This document shows positions 22,813 to 35,100 of a stretch of DNA of 64,000 nt, piece after piece (positions within the stretch are counted from its first letter, which is position 1; each line of letters opens with the position of its first letter). Location of the stretch: the NCBI GenBank assembly GCA_002224055.1, contig AZLU01000058.1, positions 16,653 to 80,652 on the forward strand, given 5' to 3'. The notes under the pieces were generated by a model. That model ran no database searches, had not been told where the DNA came from, and saw only the letters and a program-made list of their open reading frames with translations. The DNA is from Pezizomycotina sp. ARF18. Lineage: Eukaryota; Ascomycota. Made by a program: the position numbers and the translations under genes.

Positions 22813-23969
22813 ATGACTTATTACGATCGAAAGGAAACCTGGCTGGACCGTGGCCATGGCTTCCCACGCATCAGATGGATGAACAGACATATCAAGATCG
22901 TCAGTAACCGACTCTCAACAAACACTTTCGTCTTCTCAGCCTCCTTTAACTGACTCAATGTTTTCTTCTTCATAGATCTCGTTGCTGCCATCGGCGAGTA
23001 CGTAGGTACGTGACTGTAGCTTCAATTCTGAAGGGGACTTATACTAGTTGGTGCCAATTGCTCGGCGGCATGACCTCAGCTGGCCTGGTCTCCGCTATAT
23101 TTCCTGGACCATTGAATTTCAAGACAACCCTGGAGCGTAAGTTCCTCCTCATTCTGCTATACGCGTGTGTCGATACCGATTTCAAAGGCAATACCAGCTA
23201 ACACTTCACCTGTTAACAGCACACACATCGGCCACCCCGGTCTCTTCATCGAAATGTTCCTAACGGTAGAGCTGATGTTAACGATTTCATGTTAGCTGCT
23301 GAGGTCTGTTACAAACTCCGTTCTTGTTTAATGAGAACCCACAACCTGTCTTTCGGCCAACATGACGCTGCATGGAAACCAGAAAACAAAAGCAACTTTC
23401 CTGGCGCCCGTAGGAATCGGGCTGGCCCTCTTTATCGCAGAATTGGCAGGCGTTTTCTTTACTGGTAGGTTTTCCACCTCCTCAACTCTTTGTTTACACG
23501 ATGGTCCCGAATACTGACTTAGGCTACGTAGGCGGATCACTCAACCCAGCTCGCTCGTTCGGGCCGTGCGTCGCTACTCGCGTGAGTTTTGATCTCTCCT
23601 CCATCAGAACATAAAATCTGGCTTTCTATAGCTCTAAACTGATTATTGTTATGCTTTGTGCAGTCTTTTGAGGGTTATCACTGGATTTACTGTAAGTCTT
23701 TACCAGACCTTCCAATCCGATCACTGAAAGGGCCTGTTTTGCTAAAACCAACCGTTTCATCTACAGGGCTCGGTCTGTGCATGGGCAGCGTCATCGCCGC
23801 CGGCTTCTACAAGCTGCTCCGCGTCCTCGAGTACGAAGCAGCAAATCCCGAACAGGGTGAAGGAGGAGGCTCGCCGTTGAAATCCACCCACCGTCTTCCA
23901 GCAGCAACAAGGACCCACTGGCAGGAGCAGCCACGATCTGGGGGCGGGCCGACGATCGCTGATCCATAG
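22813..23969 (+). pseudogene. Aquaporin/MIP channel lacking its first half-channel
   Basis: Major intrinsic protein whose family moves water or glycerol across membranes. ATG 22813 starts MTYYDRKETWLDRGHG; an intron at 22904-22975 joins KIV to NLVAAIGEYVG, the start of helix 1. Then, within about 40 bases, the sequence is already at LLGGMTSAGLVSAIFPGP (end of helix 3), so helices 1-2 and the first NPA loop are absent. Later parts are in order across good introns: GLFIEMFLTVEL, TKATFLAPVGIGLALFIAEL, GGSLNPARSFGP (second NPA box, about 23530), SFEGYHWIYW and VIAAGFYKLLRVLEYE, ending at TAG 23969. Two one-base homopolymer contractions (23054 and 23285) add frameshifts. The missing hemipore means this locus cannot encode a normal channel even if those are corrected. 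Its long C-terminal tail is polar and Gly/Ser/Pro-rich. Confidence 0.82.
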
Positions 23970-24799
23970 AGCGACCGTCGAATCAACGATTTGACTAAGT
24001 TTTACCCTGCGATAAACGTGTTTAAACCTGACTTACGTTCAGGTTGTATAAAAAAACAAAAAAGTTGGCCTGGTTCATGGATCGCGTTAGTTGCTGCAAT
24101 GTCTACAACGAACAAAAGTATCTCGTGTCGTCAACAAATCACCTTCTCTAAAGCTTAATAGTCTGTTTTGGCTCGCAAATATTCTCGTTTTTTCATATTC
24201 CATTTTATTTCTCTCGATTCGAATACAATTCACGACTGGCAAGAAGTCTCTCGATGCTTCCTGTAATGTGTACACGATGGAATGCCTTTGTTTTCATAAA
24301 ACTCACATAATAATCATTTATAGAGGCCGTTGTTTATCATCACCAATCAGTGTATCAAACAGACTTTCATTATCGAGTCAACTAAATCATTCATTACCGC
24401 GTGTATACACGTACGAAAGCAATAATTAATACAAAAACATTACATTACAAAACCACCCAACCGTTATTGCATGATGTTGCTCCATGCTATCCTAAAATTA
24501 TTCAAACATCTGTACCAAACGTTGAGTTATTCCTTCTCCTTATACCCGCAACGAGAGGCGTCTCCTCGTCGGCCTGCGCTACGACAGAATGCTGTCGCGG
24601 CCGCACAAGCCTCTTCGCCTTCTTGGCCTCCTGGCAGCCTGCATCCTCTTTGCAGCCTCGGCGGCCGATATCGACACGTTGAGTGAAGGATTACCGCCAT
24701 CACCCAGCGAAGGATCACCACGGCTCGGTCCGTACAGTGGAATCAATCTCAAATTATCGATCAGCGCGCGCATAAACTTACTCCGTGTCTCCTACCTCT
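23970..24799. other. Intergenic, no gene recognised
   Basis: Only short open frames without domains, some of which encode a chance hydrophobic stretch (about 24590-24670). Nothing convincing. Confidence 0.35.
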
Positions 24800-25190
24800 T
24801 TAACTAATCCGCCCAGTTTCCCTTATACTAAACCTACACGCTAACCTCTAGCTTATCTATTACGAGCTCGTAACGTCTAAGTCTAGATTATCTACGCGAA
24901 AATCTCTATAATTATTCTTAATAAACTTTTACATCTATTCCTTTAGGGTTTCAATATCTTTACTAACAGTACCGAAGCTGACGTTAACTTTATAATTTTT
25001 AGTATTACGCCGGAGCGGGAGACGTTATCGACTTACTTTATATTAAGAATATTATTAGGGAGCTATATCGTTTTATTAGTCGCGATATTGCGGAAGATAA
25101 TATAGAGGAGGGCGGTCTACTTAATAACGAGCTCGCAACCGTCGATATTAACGCGGTCGCCGACGTCGTAGGGGTGCTACAAAAAAACAT
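24800..25190. repeat. TpA-rich, likely RIP-mutated remnant abutting the MscS fragment
   Basis: The composition shifts abruptly: TA-rich words (TATTAAGAATATTATTAGGG, GCGATATTGCGG) mix with surviving CG islands, and every frame has many stops. The shift coincides with the point where homology to MscS ends, consistent with a mutated transposon insertion or breakpoint. No terminal repeats were found. Confidence 0.45.
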
Positions 25191-26330
25191 CAGTTAATAC
25201 TGTTGATAGGTGACTATAACGGTAGTATAGAGAGGTTGTTTTGCTACCTTGACGAAGATGAAATGATCGAACCAACTAGATCCTGGATAGTACAGAGAAT
25301 GCAAAACTGTACCGAGGAGCAGCGAGCTAGCGTAGTTGAATACGCTCTTGACGCTGTCGACGTAAAAGCTCACGAAGATGAAAACGCAGATAACCGCCGC
25401 GACGAAGGTCATGAGGACGTTGAAGTCGGAGCTGGTCTGCTGAATATCTCCAATGCTCTTTCTGAGGGCGCGGCTCTCACGGCTGATTCCATGAACCGCT
25501 GCGATCATCTCCTCAAGCGTAACGTCGCGTTGTGATCGTGGTCTAGAACGCCGAACGCCTGCTTGGCTTCTATGTGAGCGTTCTCGTCCCCTCCGAGGAC
25601 CTCAACCAGATCGCTCTGGAGGAATGCCGTCTGGTACTCTTCGACGAAGGACGTCCGAATGCGCTTCGCTAGCGCCTCGGAGGTGGCAGTGCAGTTCTTT
25701 TCAATTGCCGTCAAGACAATACCGTACGACGACTTGGATTGAAGGCCGTAGCACACCGTGTGCTCCCGAAATCTCCTTCGCGACGCCGCCCACGACGGCG
25801 GTAATGTTCTTCGGCAGCGCGTCAGCGCCGGGTACGAACGACCTGCTACCCAACAAGATCCGGTCTTCTTCCTGGAACTCGGGACAATGATCCGGATACA
25901 AACCCTCGCGCAATCGTACAGCCTAGCGAGTAACTTCGCGGATCCTTTATTCGTCTTGATCTTACACGCGAAGCAGGTCTGCCTGTACCTTTCCCGAACG
26001 ATCCGCATGATGACGTTCTTGCCAAGATGATAACAGTGGAAATGACTGCACCGCAAAGCCGGATTAAACTTGCTCCATCCACGGCTGGACGTCGTACTTG
26101 CGGTCGTGAGGGGCTGCTGGATGGTCATCATAGGGCGGAAGCTGATGATGTTGGCGATGCCGCAGCCGACAAGAGAGAGGGAGGCCTCGAGGGACTGAAT
26201 TACTTTATAGTACTTGCGCGTGGCCATGCTGATTACGCCCGCGGCGGCTTGGAAGATTATGGGAAAGGTCTTTGCGATTAGCTTCAGCGAGACCCAGAGG
26301 GAACCCCGGATTATCTCGATCTATATAGTT
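25191..26330 (-). pseudogene. Internal fragment of a fungal MscS-type mechanosensitive channel with EF-hand-like loop
   Basis: Minus strand. From the 5' side: IIRGSLWVSLKLIAKTFPII and ISMATRKYYKVIQSLEASLS, then LGKNVIMRIVRERYRQT, KLLARLYDCAR, EGLYPDHCPEFQEEDRILLG, an EF-hand-like segment (FGVLDHDHNATL, about 25535-25580), LEEMIAAVHGISRESRALRK, and the pore-lining region MTFVAAVICVFIFVSFYVDS at about 25360-25420, ending near FVKV...LYTTV. Fungal Msy1/Msy2-like channels have this order and sit in ER or organelle membranes, where they help hypo-osmotic and Ca2+ responses. Several frame changes are needed (for example at the DHNATL/LEEMI junction). An in-frame TAG at about 26311-26320 and unrelated sequence cut it on the 5' side, and TpA-rich DNA cuts it before the beta domain on the 3' side, so it is a remnant of a larger gene. 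Confidence 0.68.
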
Positions 26331-27828
26331 ATACTCGTAATTTAGCAACCTATTTTTTTCTTTGAATTGTGCGTAAAGAGGAGTGGGACTCGAAGCGAGA
26401 GACAACAAGTAGTGTGCACTACCAAGGAAGTGCCTTGTGCTAACGTATGCTTCTGCAAGCCTGCAGAGATAGTATTAATAGTAGAGCGAATGATGTATGA
26501 CTACCCTTCAAGATCATCAGAGATTGGCGGGCTGCGACGCTTCTTAATCTTCTCGCTTCTGTTCAAGCTACCAAAACTGCCGATAAGGCCTTTTTCCGGC
26601 GAGGCTGCGATAATTGCTTCGCTCTTCTGCGGCACCTCCGACAGTTCCTAATTTTATCATCGGCGCCTCTAGCTCAAGGGGGAAAAAGAGCCCACGAGCT
26701 TGTGTGTGTGGGTGTAGAAACACCAAAGGTCTCGAATACATCCAATCGGTTTACTCTTCCGGTTGTTTGTCTTCAGCTAGAAGATAAGACACTGGATCGA
26801 GAAAAAGCATGGCTGCAGGGTTCTTCTCTCCAGATTCCAGCCTGGCTGGATCACTTCGACGATAACAGTGGACATCTTGGCGCAAGATGGCTTGAAAGCA
26901 CCCGTGAATCTAGTTCTGATCTCTATGAAGTTCATAGATCGTCGTCAACGCGATGGATCATCCTGAAATGGAAATTTCGTGCCGGAAATACTCTATCGGA
27001 GACCAAACCAAATTAGGTGGCACTACAAATAAACAGGTGCATAAGCGAACTTTCTTGGCAAGTTTTGTGAGAGAGCGTTGATCCCTTTTTTAGGACTAGC
27101 TCGTCCTTCACGATCCGAGATTCCAGCCAATCATGGACAGCGATATTCAGCGAGAGGCACGACGCCCTTAGACTTTTCGGAAAATGTGCCAAGAGGAGTT
27201 AAGCGAGAGTTTCGGGTGAAGAACTGACGAGAGCTCGGTCAGTTAAGGGGGAGGTATATATATCAGACAGATAAGGAGTTTATAATGTTGACGCCTGAAT
27301 GTTGTGATATATAAGATCTTGCGGTATTTCCGAGTCTAGCGTCCTACCCGTGCATCCAACTTGAACCCAGCTTCTAGGCTCCGGTAGATTCCTGTATAGC
27401 TGAGCAAAACTCGTAGGAGGGTTGCGTGGAATTTTTGACGCGGCTGCAGTTCAGATAAAAGTCTGTGGCTGCTCAGAGGGCGCCTCCGTGACGCCTCTTC
27501 TACGAACAGTATTTTTGATTTTGTAAATATAAACTTATAAGGGTCTCATGATGGCCTCGATTACAGGTCTTCATACAGCCCTCGCTGGAAACAATACAAC
27601 GTGCTTAAGGGATTCCACCAGGACGACTTCGCAGACATGTCGAAAGAATTGGTATCGATACCTCCACGAACGAACTCGACCAGTTCCACAATGGTATATT
27701 TTTTTATATTCTTTCAAGAAGACATTTCGTTATAATTATTTATTCTGTTTCTTCAAGAAACACGGCTGACTTTTACGTTCAGAGAATGGTGAAAAGCCCC
27801 GTCGTGCCCATGGGGAAGTTTCCAGGGA
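26331..27828. other. Intergenic, no gene recognised
   Basis: Open frames at 26367-26651 and 26702-27016 lack recognisable domains. The flanking MscS remnant ends here, so part of this stretch may be inserted DNA. Confidence 0.35.
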
Positions 27829-29781
27829 ATGGCGTCCCGGTTTATAGAGAGATTACCGTGGATCTCTCTGACCGCTTTGGTCCTCGTCCTCTCCCTCTGC
27901 GCCGGTATGCTCGTCGTCCTCGGCCTGTCAGACGGCCAGGACTCGTCTAAGTGGTGCGTCAGCACCTTCATCTTCCGCGGGAAAGGATACACCTTCCGCC
28001 CACGGTCTCGGTATGGCTCTCAACGATGAGTCTTATCGCCGGGAAGCTCGTCGGTCTCGCCTTCGCCGAGGCCGTTACCTTGCGTGGTGGAATTACGCCA
28101 TGAAGGGAGGATCCCTCCGCCAGATGCATCTGAACTGGGAAGCCGGCCACAGCGTCTTTGTGGCGGTCAGGTCCCTCATCAGTAGAATTTCCGCATGTTC
28201 AATATGATCTGCCTCGCGAGCATTGCATTCGCCATTTTCTCCGCCCATGAGCCGTTGATGCAGAACGCGAGTTCCCAGCGCACGGTGTACCCTAACAGGG
28301 CCGCCGCGATCTCAGCTGAGCTAGCGAACCAGCTCCCGCCTGGCTTCGCAGGCGTCGCGGCGGTTGCGGGCCGGACACAAACTACCTCACACCTGATATG
28401 TCCCATATCATGAAGGCCTTCAACGCGAATGACCCTATAAAGCTAAAGACTTCCGGCTGCGGCAATCAGTCCGACGACGCCACAGTGTGCACCTTTACAC
28501 TCCCCGCAGTGGGTTTCAACTTCAACTGCTACAAGGACGCCGTCGAAACGCACGACCCTGTCAGCAAACCTGAATTCCTCACCTCCGACGAGCTCGCAAG
28601 CGGTGAAGTCTCGAGGACTACGTTCGACGTCGGCTTCGCCTGGGATCTGGAACTCGATCCGAAACACATAGGCAACACCGACCCAAAAAGCGGACACTCA
28701 AACGGGTACTGGAACGTCCAGCTGACCGTCCTCTTCAAATCTGTCGCCAGCTGCGACGCGAACATGTCCCGTCGCATCTGCACTTTGACTCCTGCCAAGG
28801 TAGCATACCCCGTCCAAATTAACCTCGGAGCGGCAAAGCTCCTCGACCCCTCAACCCTGTTGAGTTCAACGCCTCGAGCCCCATCAAATCCGAAAACGCC
28901 AAGATCGATAAACCGTTAGAGCTCCTCTCGAACCCCTTGGCGTCTTCGATCGAGCCAACAATCCGCCTACTACCACGCCGTGGGCGGGATCATGAGGGCG
29001 CTCCAGTCCGCCATGTCGTCGTCCTATCTCTATACCAAAGATTCACCGTAGATAACTCTACGACCCTCCCTCCGTCGGCACGGGGAGCGAGCAGCAATCA
29101 AAACCGGAGGGTTTACTGGCGGACCTCTTCGTCTCCGATAAATTCCAGCGCGATAACAACAGCATGCTCGCGTCCGCCTGCGAGGTCTTTTTCGACGACC
29201 CGTTCCAGTACGTCATCAACAACATCGCGAGATCATGTTCCGTATTTCAATCGCGATCGCAGAACACGACATCCGCATCCCTGATTACCTTTCGGATGAC
29301 GTCGAAGATCCCAACGCGAAGTACTGGGCCACCGTAACGGACCAAAATGGAGACCTCCGCTACGCTGTTACACAGTACAAGACCAACAAATGGTTCGCGC
29401 TGTCTGGAGCGCTCGTGATGGTGCTGTGCGTCGCCGCGATCGTGCCGCTGTTCTGGGGCTTCTGGAACCTCGGACGGCAGGTCAGTCTGTCGCCGATAGA
29501 GATGCTAAGGCCCTTCACGGCGGCACAGATTCCGCATCTCCGCAGAAGGGCCCAGGAGTGTATTTGCAATGGCCGCGGAGAGGGGCGGTGCTGAGAACGA
29601 AGGCTCGAACGCAGACGGAAGATCTGATAGACATGTTGGGCACATCAGGGTCAGGTACGGTGAGGTGGCGCCGCAGAAACTCGGGTTGGTCCCGAAGATA
29701 CGGTGGCGCCGATTGCGAGGGGACAGGTTTACCGTTGAAAGTACATTAGGAGACCTGAGATGTGAGAAAAAAAGAAAATAA
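27829..29781 (+). CDS. Large fungal membrane protein with ectodomain, unknown function (frameshifted as assembled)
   Basis: It resembles an ascomycete-specific family of large membrane proteins; no function is known to me. It opens with a transmembrane helix (WISLTALVLVLSLCAGMLVV), continues with PTVSVWLSTMSLIAGKLV, the membrane-proximal WWNYAMKGGSLRQMHLNWE (frame restored by one T near 28087), and FRMFNMICLASIAFAIFSA. Then comes a long luminal or extracellular part with paired cysteines (SGCGN...VCTFTLPAVGFNFNC, ASCDANMSRRICTL) at 28398-28919. The last helix WFALSGALVMVLCVAAIVPL at about 29390-29450 is followed by GFWNLGRQVSLSPIEM and a short tail with VRYGEVAPQKLG. Several frame changes split the gene. 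A start in another frame at 27786 is possible. Confidence 0.6.
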
Positions 29782-30664
29782 GAGAAAAGGTAAGCAATTG
29801 AAGCTTAACCGCTCTATGTATTACATAGAATTTACTGTCTCATGAGTTTAAGAATATAATCTGTTCCGCTTGATATCAAGCCTTGTAATAATGGACACGT
29901 CGTACCACTGGCAATAAGCTGGAAGGCGGCATTTCAGTAAATGAGTTCTTTTATTTTCCGATTGACCTCGCATGTGCTGATTTAGTCTGTATAAATGAGT
30001 ATTTTAATTGCTCATATGTAAATTCTCTTTGAATCCTCATCTTGAATCCTCATCTGAATCTTCATGCAGTAATCCTTCCAAGTCAGCCTCCTCCAACCCC
30101 TCTGAGTCCCCGATTATCTTTGGTAAAGTTCCCGTCACAAATATGACAACAATGTCGTATCTGTGGACTGAAGCCTCGCGAAAGATCACAGAGTGAGCAA
30201 GACTCAAATAAAAGGCATATTGGCCTTAAAATATCAGAATACCGGTAAAGGTAATGTGTGCTATGATAATAACATATTCATAAAGAGAATAACACTCTTG
30301 AATACGGGCGTAAAAGCTAAAGCCTGGGCCATGCCTAACGATATAGTGGGTGTCGTTAAATTGAGATAGGAAAGCTAGGCTTTGTTTATATACTAATGTT
30401 AAACGTATACTGGTATATTCAGCCTCACCACCATGACGTAGAGAGCTTTCAGGTTTCTTAGGAAAGAAATAATGATTCATTATTAGATACATGATCGTCT
30501 GACATTCTGGATTCTGCTATAACGAAATCATGATTGGAAGTAAAATAGAAAGATAAAATGAGAGATAAGACAAGATGGATCATGGTAGAATTTCTTTTGT
30601 CATTCTGTGATGTAGAGATAAAGGCAATTTTAATTTTAAATTTTTTTTTTTTGGCGGGTTGTGT
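29782..30664. other. Intergenic between convergent genes
   Basis: No gene seen. A short imperfect repeat of GAATCCTCATCT occurs at 30030-30060, and a T-run lies at about 30637-30652 near the 3' end of the next gene. Confidence 0.4.
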
Positions 30665-32114
30665 TTAGTATAGCTGCTCAATGTCACTCCTCAGACGCGC
30701 CGCTTGCTTATTATCCCGCTGAAACTCCACGGTCAGGGATCCGATATCCGCCGCAATCTTATCCGTGATTATCACGAACAATCTCTCTAGAACGTAGGCC
30801 AAGTCTTTGCCGTTCGAAAGGACGCCTTGCTGGCTAGTGAAAATTGGGTGATGTAGGTAGCTGTGCAGACACGTTAGAGCTTCGAAGAGATCACTCCGGA
30901 CTGGGGCGCGATCCGCCTGCTTGTTGCCCTTGAAGACGCTGTGAACAGCCTTGTGAAGCATATCAAGCATGTTGTGTCCGGCCCGCCGACGTTCAGCGGC
31001 CACGAGGAGCAGATCGTGGATCTGATCGTCCGTGACGGCTTGGGAATTCTCAATGTAAGATGATGTCTCGTGAAGATACTTTATAGCCGCATGGAAGAGC
31101 ACCATCCTATCGCCGTCGTGGCTCGGGATCTGGAACCACCTTGTGGATGGGATGCGCACTTTGAGGCGCATCAGGTTCCTGCGCTTCTGTAGCTCGTCGT
31201 ACACATCGTGATAACGCGATAGCATGGCTTCCTCTGATGTGAACTGGTGTCCGCTGGCTCGGAGGCGCAGGAAAATAGAGCTGATTTCAGCTTGGCATCC
31301 TGGAGATACATCGTTAATTAGTCCAAGTAACAAACCAGAGTTATTTTGTGGATAGACACTCACCGAAATCGAAGATGTATCTGCGCTCAATGCTTGAGTC
31401 CGGGCAGAGATTGTAACAATATTTTGGGTTCCAAGCTTTCCCAATGGCTCCCGGCTTCAGACAGTTGTCACACATCTCACCGTCTCCTTTACAGGCCTGA
31501 ACGAAGTTGCAAACCATATATTTAGCAAGGCTATATAAACGTGAAGTAGGGTGAAATAATTAACTTACACCCTTCTGTTGGGCTAGACATTTGAGACACA
31601 TCTTCTTTCCTTCGGTGGGATAAGATATCCCGACGACTCCGAGCGATGAATGCCCTTTCGAGACCGAACGCCATTGAAAGCCGGATTGTAGTCGTCCAGC
31701 GAGAACTCAGTTGGATTAGCAGGGCCTGGAAAGCCTTGCTGTAAATCCATAGAGTTTGGCGACGTGGAACTGTACCCGTTCTGGCTGCTAGATGAGCCTG
31801 AAGGAGACGTTCCTAGCATGCCGAAGGAGTTTGCAATAGTCTGGTCCGTAATAAGGTGGAGTGGAACCGATTCCGCCCGAAGGCGTAGAAGTTTGTGGGT
31901 ATAGCTCCAGGAAATGTCTCCCCTTGAGCATCCAATCCAAGCATATTTGCTTCTGGAGCGTATCCGAAGTTACCATAGCCAACAGCAGCAGCTGCAGCCA
32001 TTAGGGAAGCGTCGGGAAGCTAAGACCGGTTGGGTTGTTCATCCACGATTCATCGTCTGGATGATAACCAGCAAACTCAGAGTTTTGTTGATTGATGTAT
32101 TTAGAAGACGACAT
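30665..32114 (-). CDS. Cys-rich putative zinc-binding regulator, unknown family (frameshifted as assembled)
   Basis: Minus strand, ATG 32114 (MSSSKYINQQNSEFAGYHP). The N-terminal region is low-complexity (poly-Ala, then Ser/Gly/Asn/Pro-rich) as in many transcription factors. At 31380-31600 two exons joined by an intron (31497-31568, GTAAGT) form CLKC, then GACKGDGEMCDNC, then KYCYNLC: a C-x2-C-x7-C-x6-C-x2-C array that resembles, but is not, a standard Zn2Cys6 cluster. A second intron at 31300-31363 (GTGAGT to CTCCAG) leads to a helical C-terminal domain of about 210 residues (EEAMLSRYHDVYDELQKRRN ... VEFQRDNKQAARLRSDIEQLY). Frameshifts at 31607 (A-run) and 32015 (C-run) are homopolymer contractions, and another lies near 31840. 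DNA binding is inferred only from the cysteine array and low-complexity N-terminus. Confidence 0.58.
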
Positions 32115-35100
32115 GTTTATTAAGAGAGCTTATGAATGTGTAGATAGATACTGGCGTATGTAGAATCTCAAGCTCAATTGAGTTGAATTGCAGTATCCAG
32201 AGTCAATACCAGGAGGAGTTGGAGACGCTTTATATAGACTTTGGAGCTCAATTCCATGATAATAGCTACTAGCTTGCTTCTATCAGAGGTGGCCCCACGA
32301 CATTTCATTCATCACTGCGAGAAAGACCAGAAATTGAAATGATCCAGGGGACCATCATGATACAACGTGCCACCTAATCGCTATCGATATGAGCATGCCG
32401 GTTCTGCTGGCAAAAGACATCAGCAGCAGCTCAGAAAGCAATTCAAGAAAATCGCGCTAGTATCGATTCAACTATACTACACGTTTTACATTGAGCTAGG
32501 CCAAAGTTAGAGAGAGAGAGTATCAGAGAACGCCCAAGGGCTGTAAATGTCACCTGAGAATGAATCTTTCTCTTTCCAGGGAAATCATAGAACGTCACCG
32601 AACAATAAATTCAATGGGCACACTACTAGCCTCGTTTGCGGTATAGATATATTTAGTTTGACGTAGGTCGCAGACCATTATACCATACTACAATAAATTA
32701 ATTATGCATGCACTGGCATGCATCCCCCATGTTTACCCTGAAAGAAACATGCAGGGGAATTAACTGAAAGTGTAAAGAATCTAGGTATTTGCAGAGTAAC
32801 TAGCATACATATACCGTGGCTGCTTGCAGGTACTTCAATACCACGGCGTCATGATGTATATCCTGGAGCTAGACCGGCCAATAGCTTTTAGAAGCTTCCA
32901 TCGCCTTGGTACCTGTTGACATATGTAAGGAAGGTTCCAAAATCCTGACCCACCCCTCTATACATGTACATGATTCGACTTTTTGGCTTGAGAAGGAAAA
33001 AGCACATCTGTGGAGACAGCTTCTACCCTGGGTAACCCTGTAGGGCTCCGGTGCCGTGGGGTTGCCGGAACAAATCCGTCGCATCGGGACGCGTTCTATG
33101 GTCAATCAATTGTTCCTGAATCATAGCTAGACTCGGAGCTCGCCAGGAAAACTCAGCTGAAATGAAAGAGAGCTTCAATCCCTTGCCAAAATCCTTGTGC
33201 TGTATGATTTCAGGGTGAAGCCCCTGATAATTACAAGGCAAGTAGCTCTAGATGTTCCAGTCTCACCGGCGGCGGTGAAGATTCGTCAATGTCAAAGGAG
33301 AATTCTAATCTTGCAGCTATCTGCGCAACCAAAAAAAAAAAAAGCTCCGTCACTTCTTTGCTTCTTTTTGTTAGTCCCATCGAGTCGGATTCGACTAGTA
33401 TCGTTTAAGGATTGCCAAGTAAATGTGGATACGCTTGGGTTCATAATTTCTTTTTTCGTCCGACCGCCACGGGAGATCCTTGCTGAGTTGGCGATAAGGA
33501 TCGCCGACGGATTCTAAAGAGAAGACCTAAACTACCATTAGGTTCTCTAGCTATTTAGTTAGGCTCGAACTCCTTCTTCTGCCTACTTTTTTAGCGTTTT
33601 GCAATGGGTACTTGGAGGTACAAAGGCTTCGAAGGAGAAAATGCGAAAAAGGTCATCTATCCTCAGGTTATCGGCCAGTTTCTGATGCCGGGCAAACAAT
33701 GCTCCTCGGGGGTTAGCCAGTTCAAAAATCATGGAGAAAATTCAATTGCTTGCTAATGAGCTATCGTGAGCTAAAACTGCGGGCAAGAGCGGTTTCTTCA
33801 AACGCAATGTGAGTTGGTAGACAATGCAAGTGAGATCATAAAGCATTAATTTCGAAGATATATATAGTTTAGTTAACTATAGCACTATATCTGCCTCAAT
33901 GCGAAGAATGACTGCAAGTAAGTACATGTATGTACGGTTTATAACGGTGAATACATCAACACTCAAAGAGTTTATTCGGCCCCTGCAGGTGCTTGTTCTC
34001 CACCAGGCGCTGCTCGATTATACCACTGCTATTACATCAGTTCAGGTACCCTCAGGGCCTTAGCGAATACGTGATTTATCCAATGATACTTTGTTCCACA
34101 AATTCTTTCGCTGCGACTATGCTTGACTAACCAAGCATGGAAAACCTGATAAGGTTCTTTAGAGGTACAGTGCGCGGGTACCAGAATGTCCCACCTTGTC
34201 GATGTAGCAGGTACTTGACGATGGCAGTTGAAACTCTATGCCGAATGCTCTCAAAAGCCACGAAAGAGCCGCGATTTTTCAGGCCCGGGGAGTGGTACTT
34301 CGTGGGAATTGGTACCCGGCTGCGGGAAGAAGTAATGGGATGAAGTGGTCATTGGTACTTTTTACGGTCTAATTTCGGCGTTCTTTCCCACCTTAAGCAA
34401 GGGAGATGCTAAGGACAATTCAGTACTTGCAAAATGACTTGGCTACCGCTCGGGAAGTACTATATTCTAGGAATGACAACTTATGCCATCACGCCGAGCT
34501 AAGGGCCTCTGGCGACAACAGAAACCTCCAACCTTGACTTGAATTGAAAGAAGAGGGTGTTTGACGACACCCGTGCCTGAAGCCACGTTTCCTGGATCTT
34601 CATCCTTGAAGCCAGCGCCAGCACTTCTCAGACGGACTTAACGCCAGCTCAGTACACATAAAGGGCCGGGGTCTAGACTTAATCATTATATTGACAAAAA
34701 AACACCGGAAGATCGGTGTTTTGGACAGCAAACCCCTCGATTCCCTCACGTAGCGGGACCCACAGTGATTGAAATTCGTCATGCGCAGCTCGAGAGACTT
34801 CTACGTAGGTGTTGTCTATTCTTAGTTCAACAATGGGCGTGAGCTGGCGATGTTGCCAACGGAGTACTCCTGTCGCAGCGGTTCCATTTTTCTTTCCGGC
34901 CGCCAGAGAATGTTATCCATGGCATCAATTTTACACGTCAGTCCTTAAAGTCAGACAGCATCGTAGACGTGCTTGAGGGTTCCATGACATGGACACGAAC
35001 GGTATTGTTCAGACCCTGATCCTAGAGCTTGATGATGTGTTCGAGGAGCCAGCGCGGTATGCATTGATGAGGTGGGAATATCACGGAGGCCATATATGAT

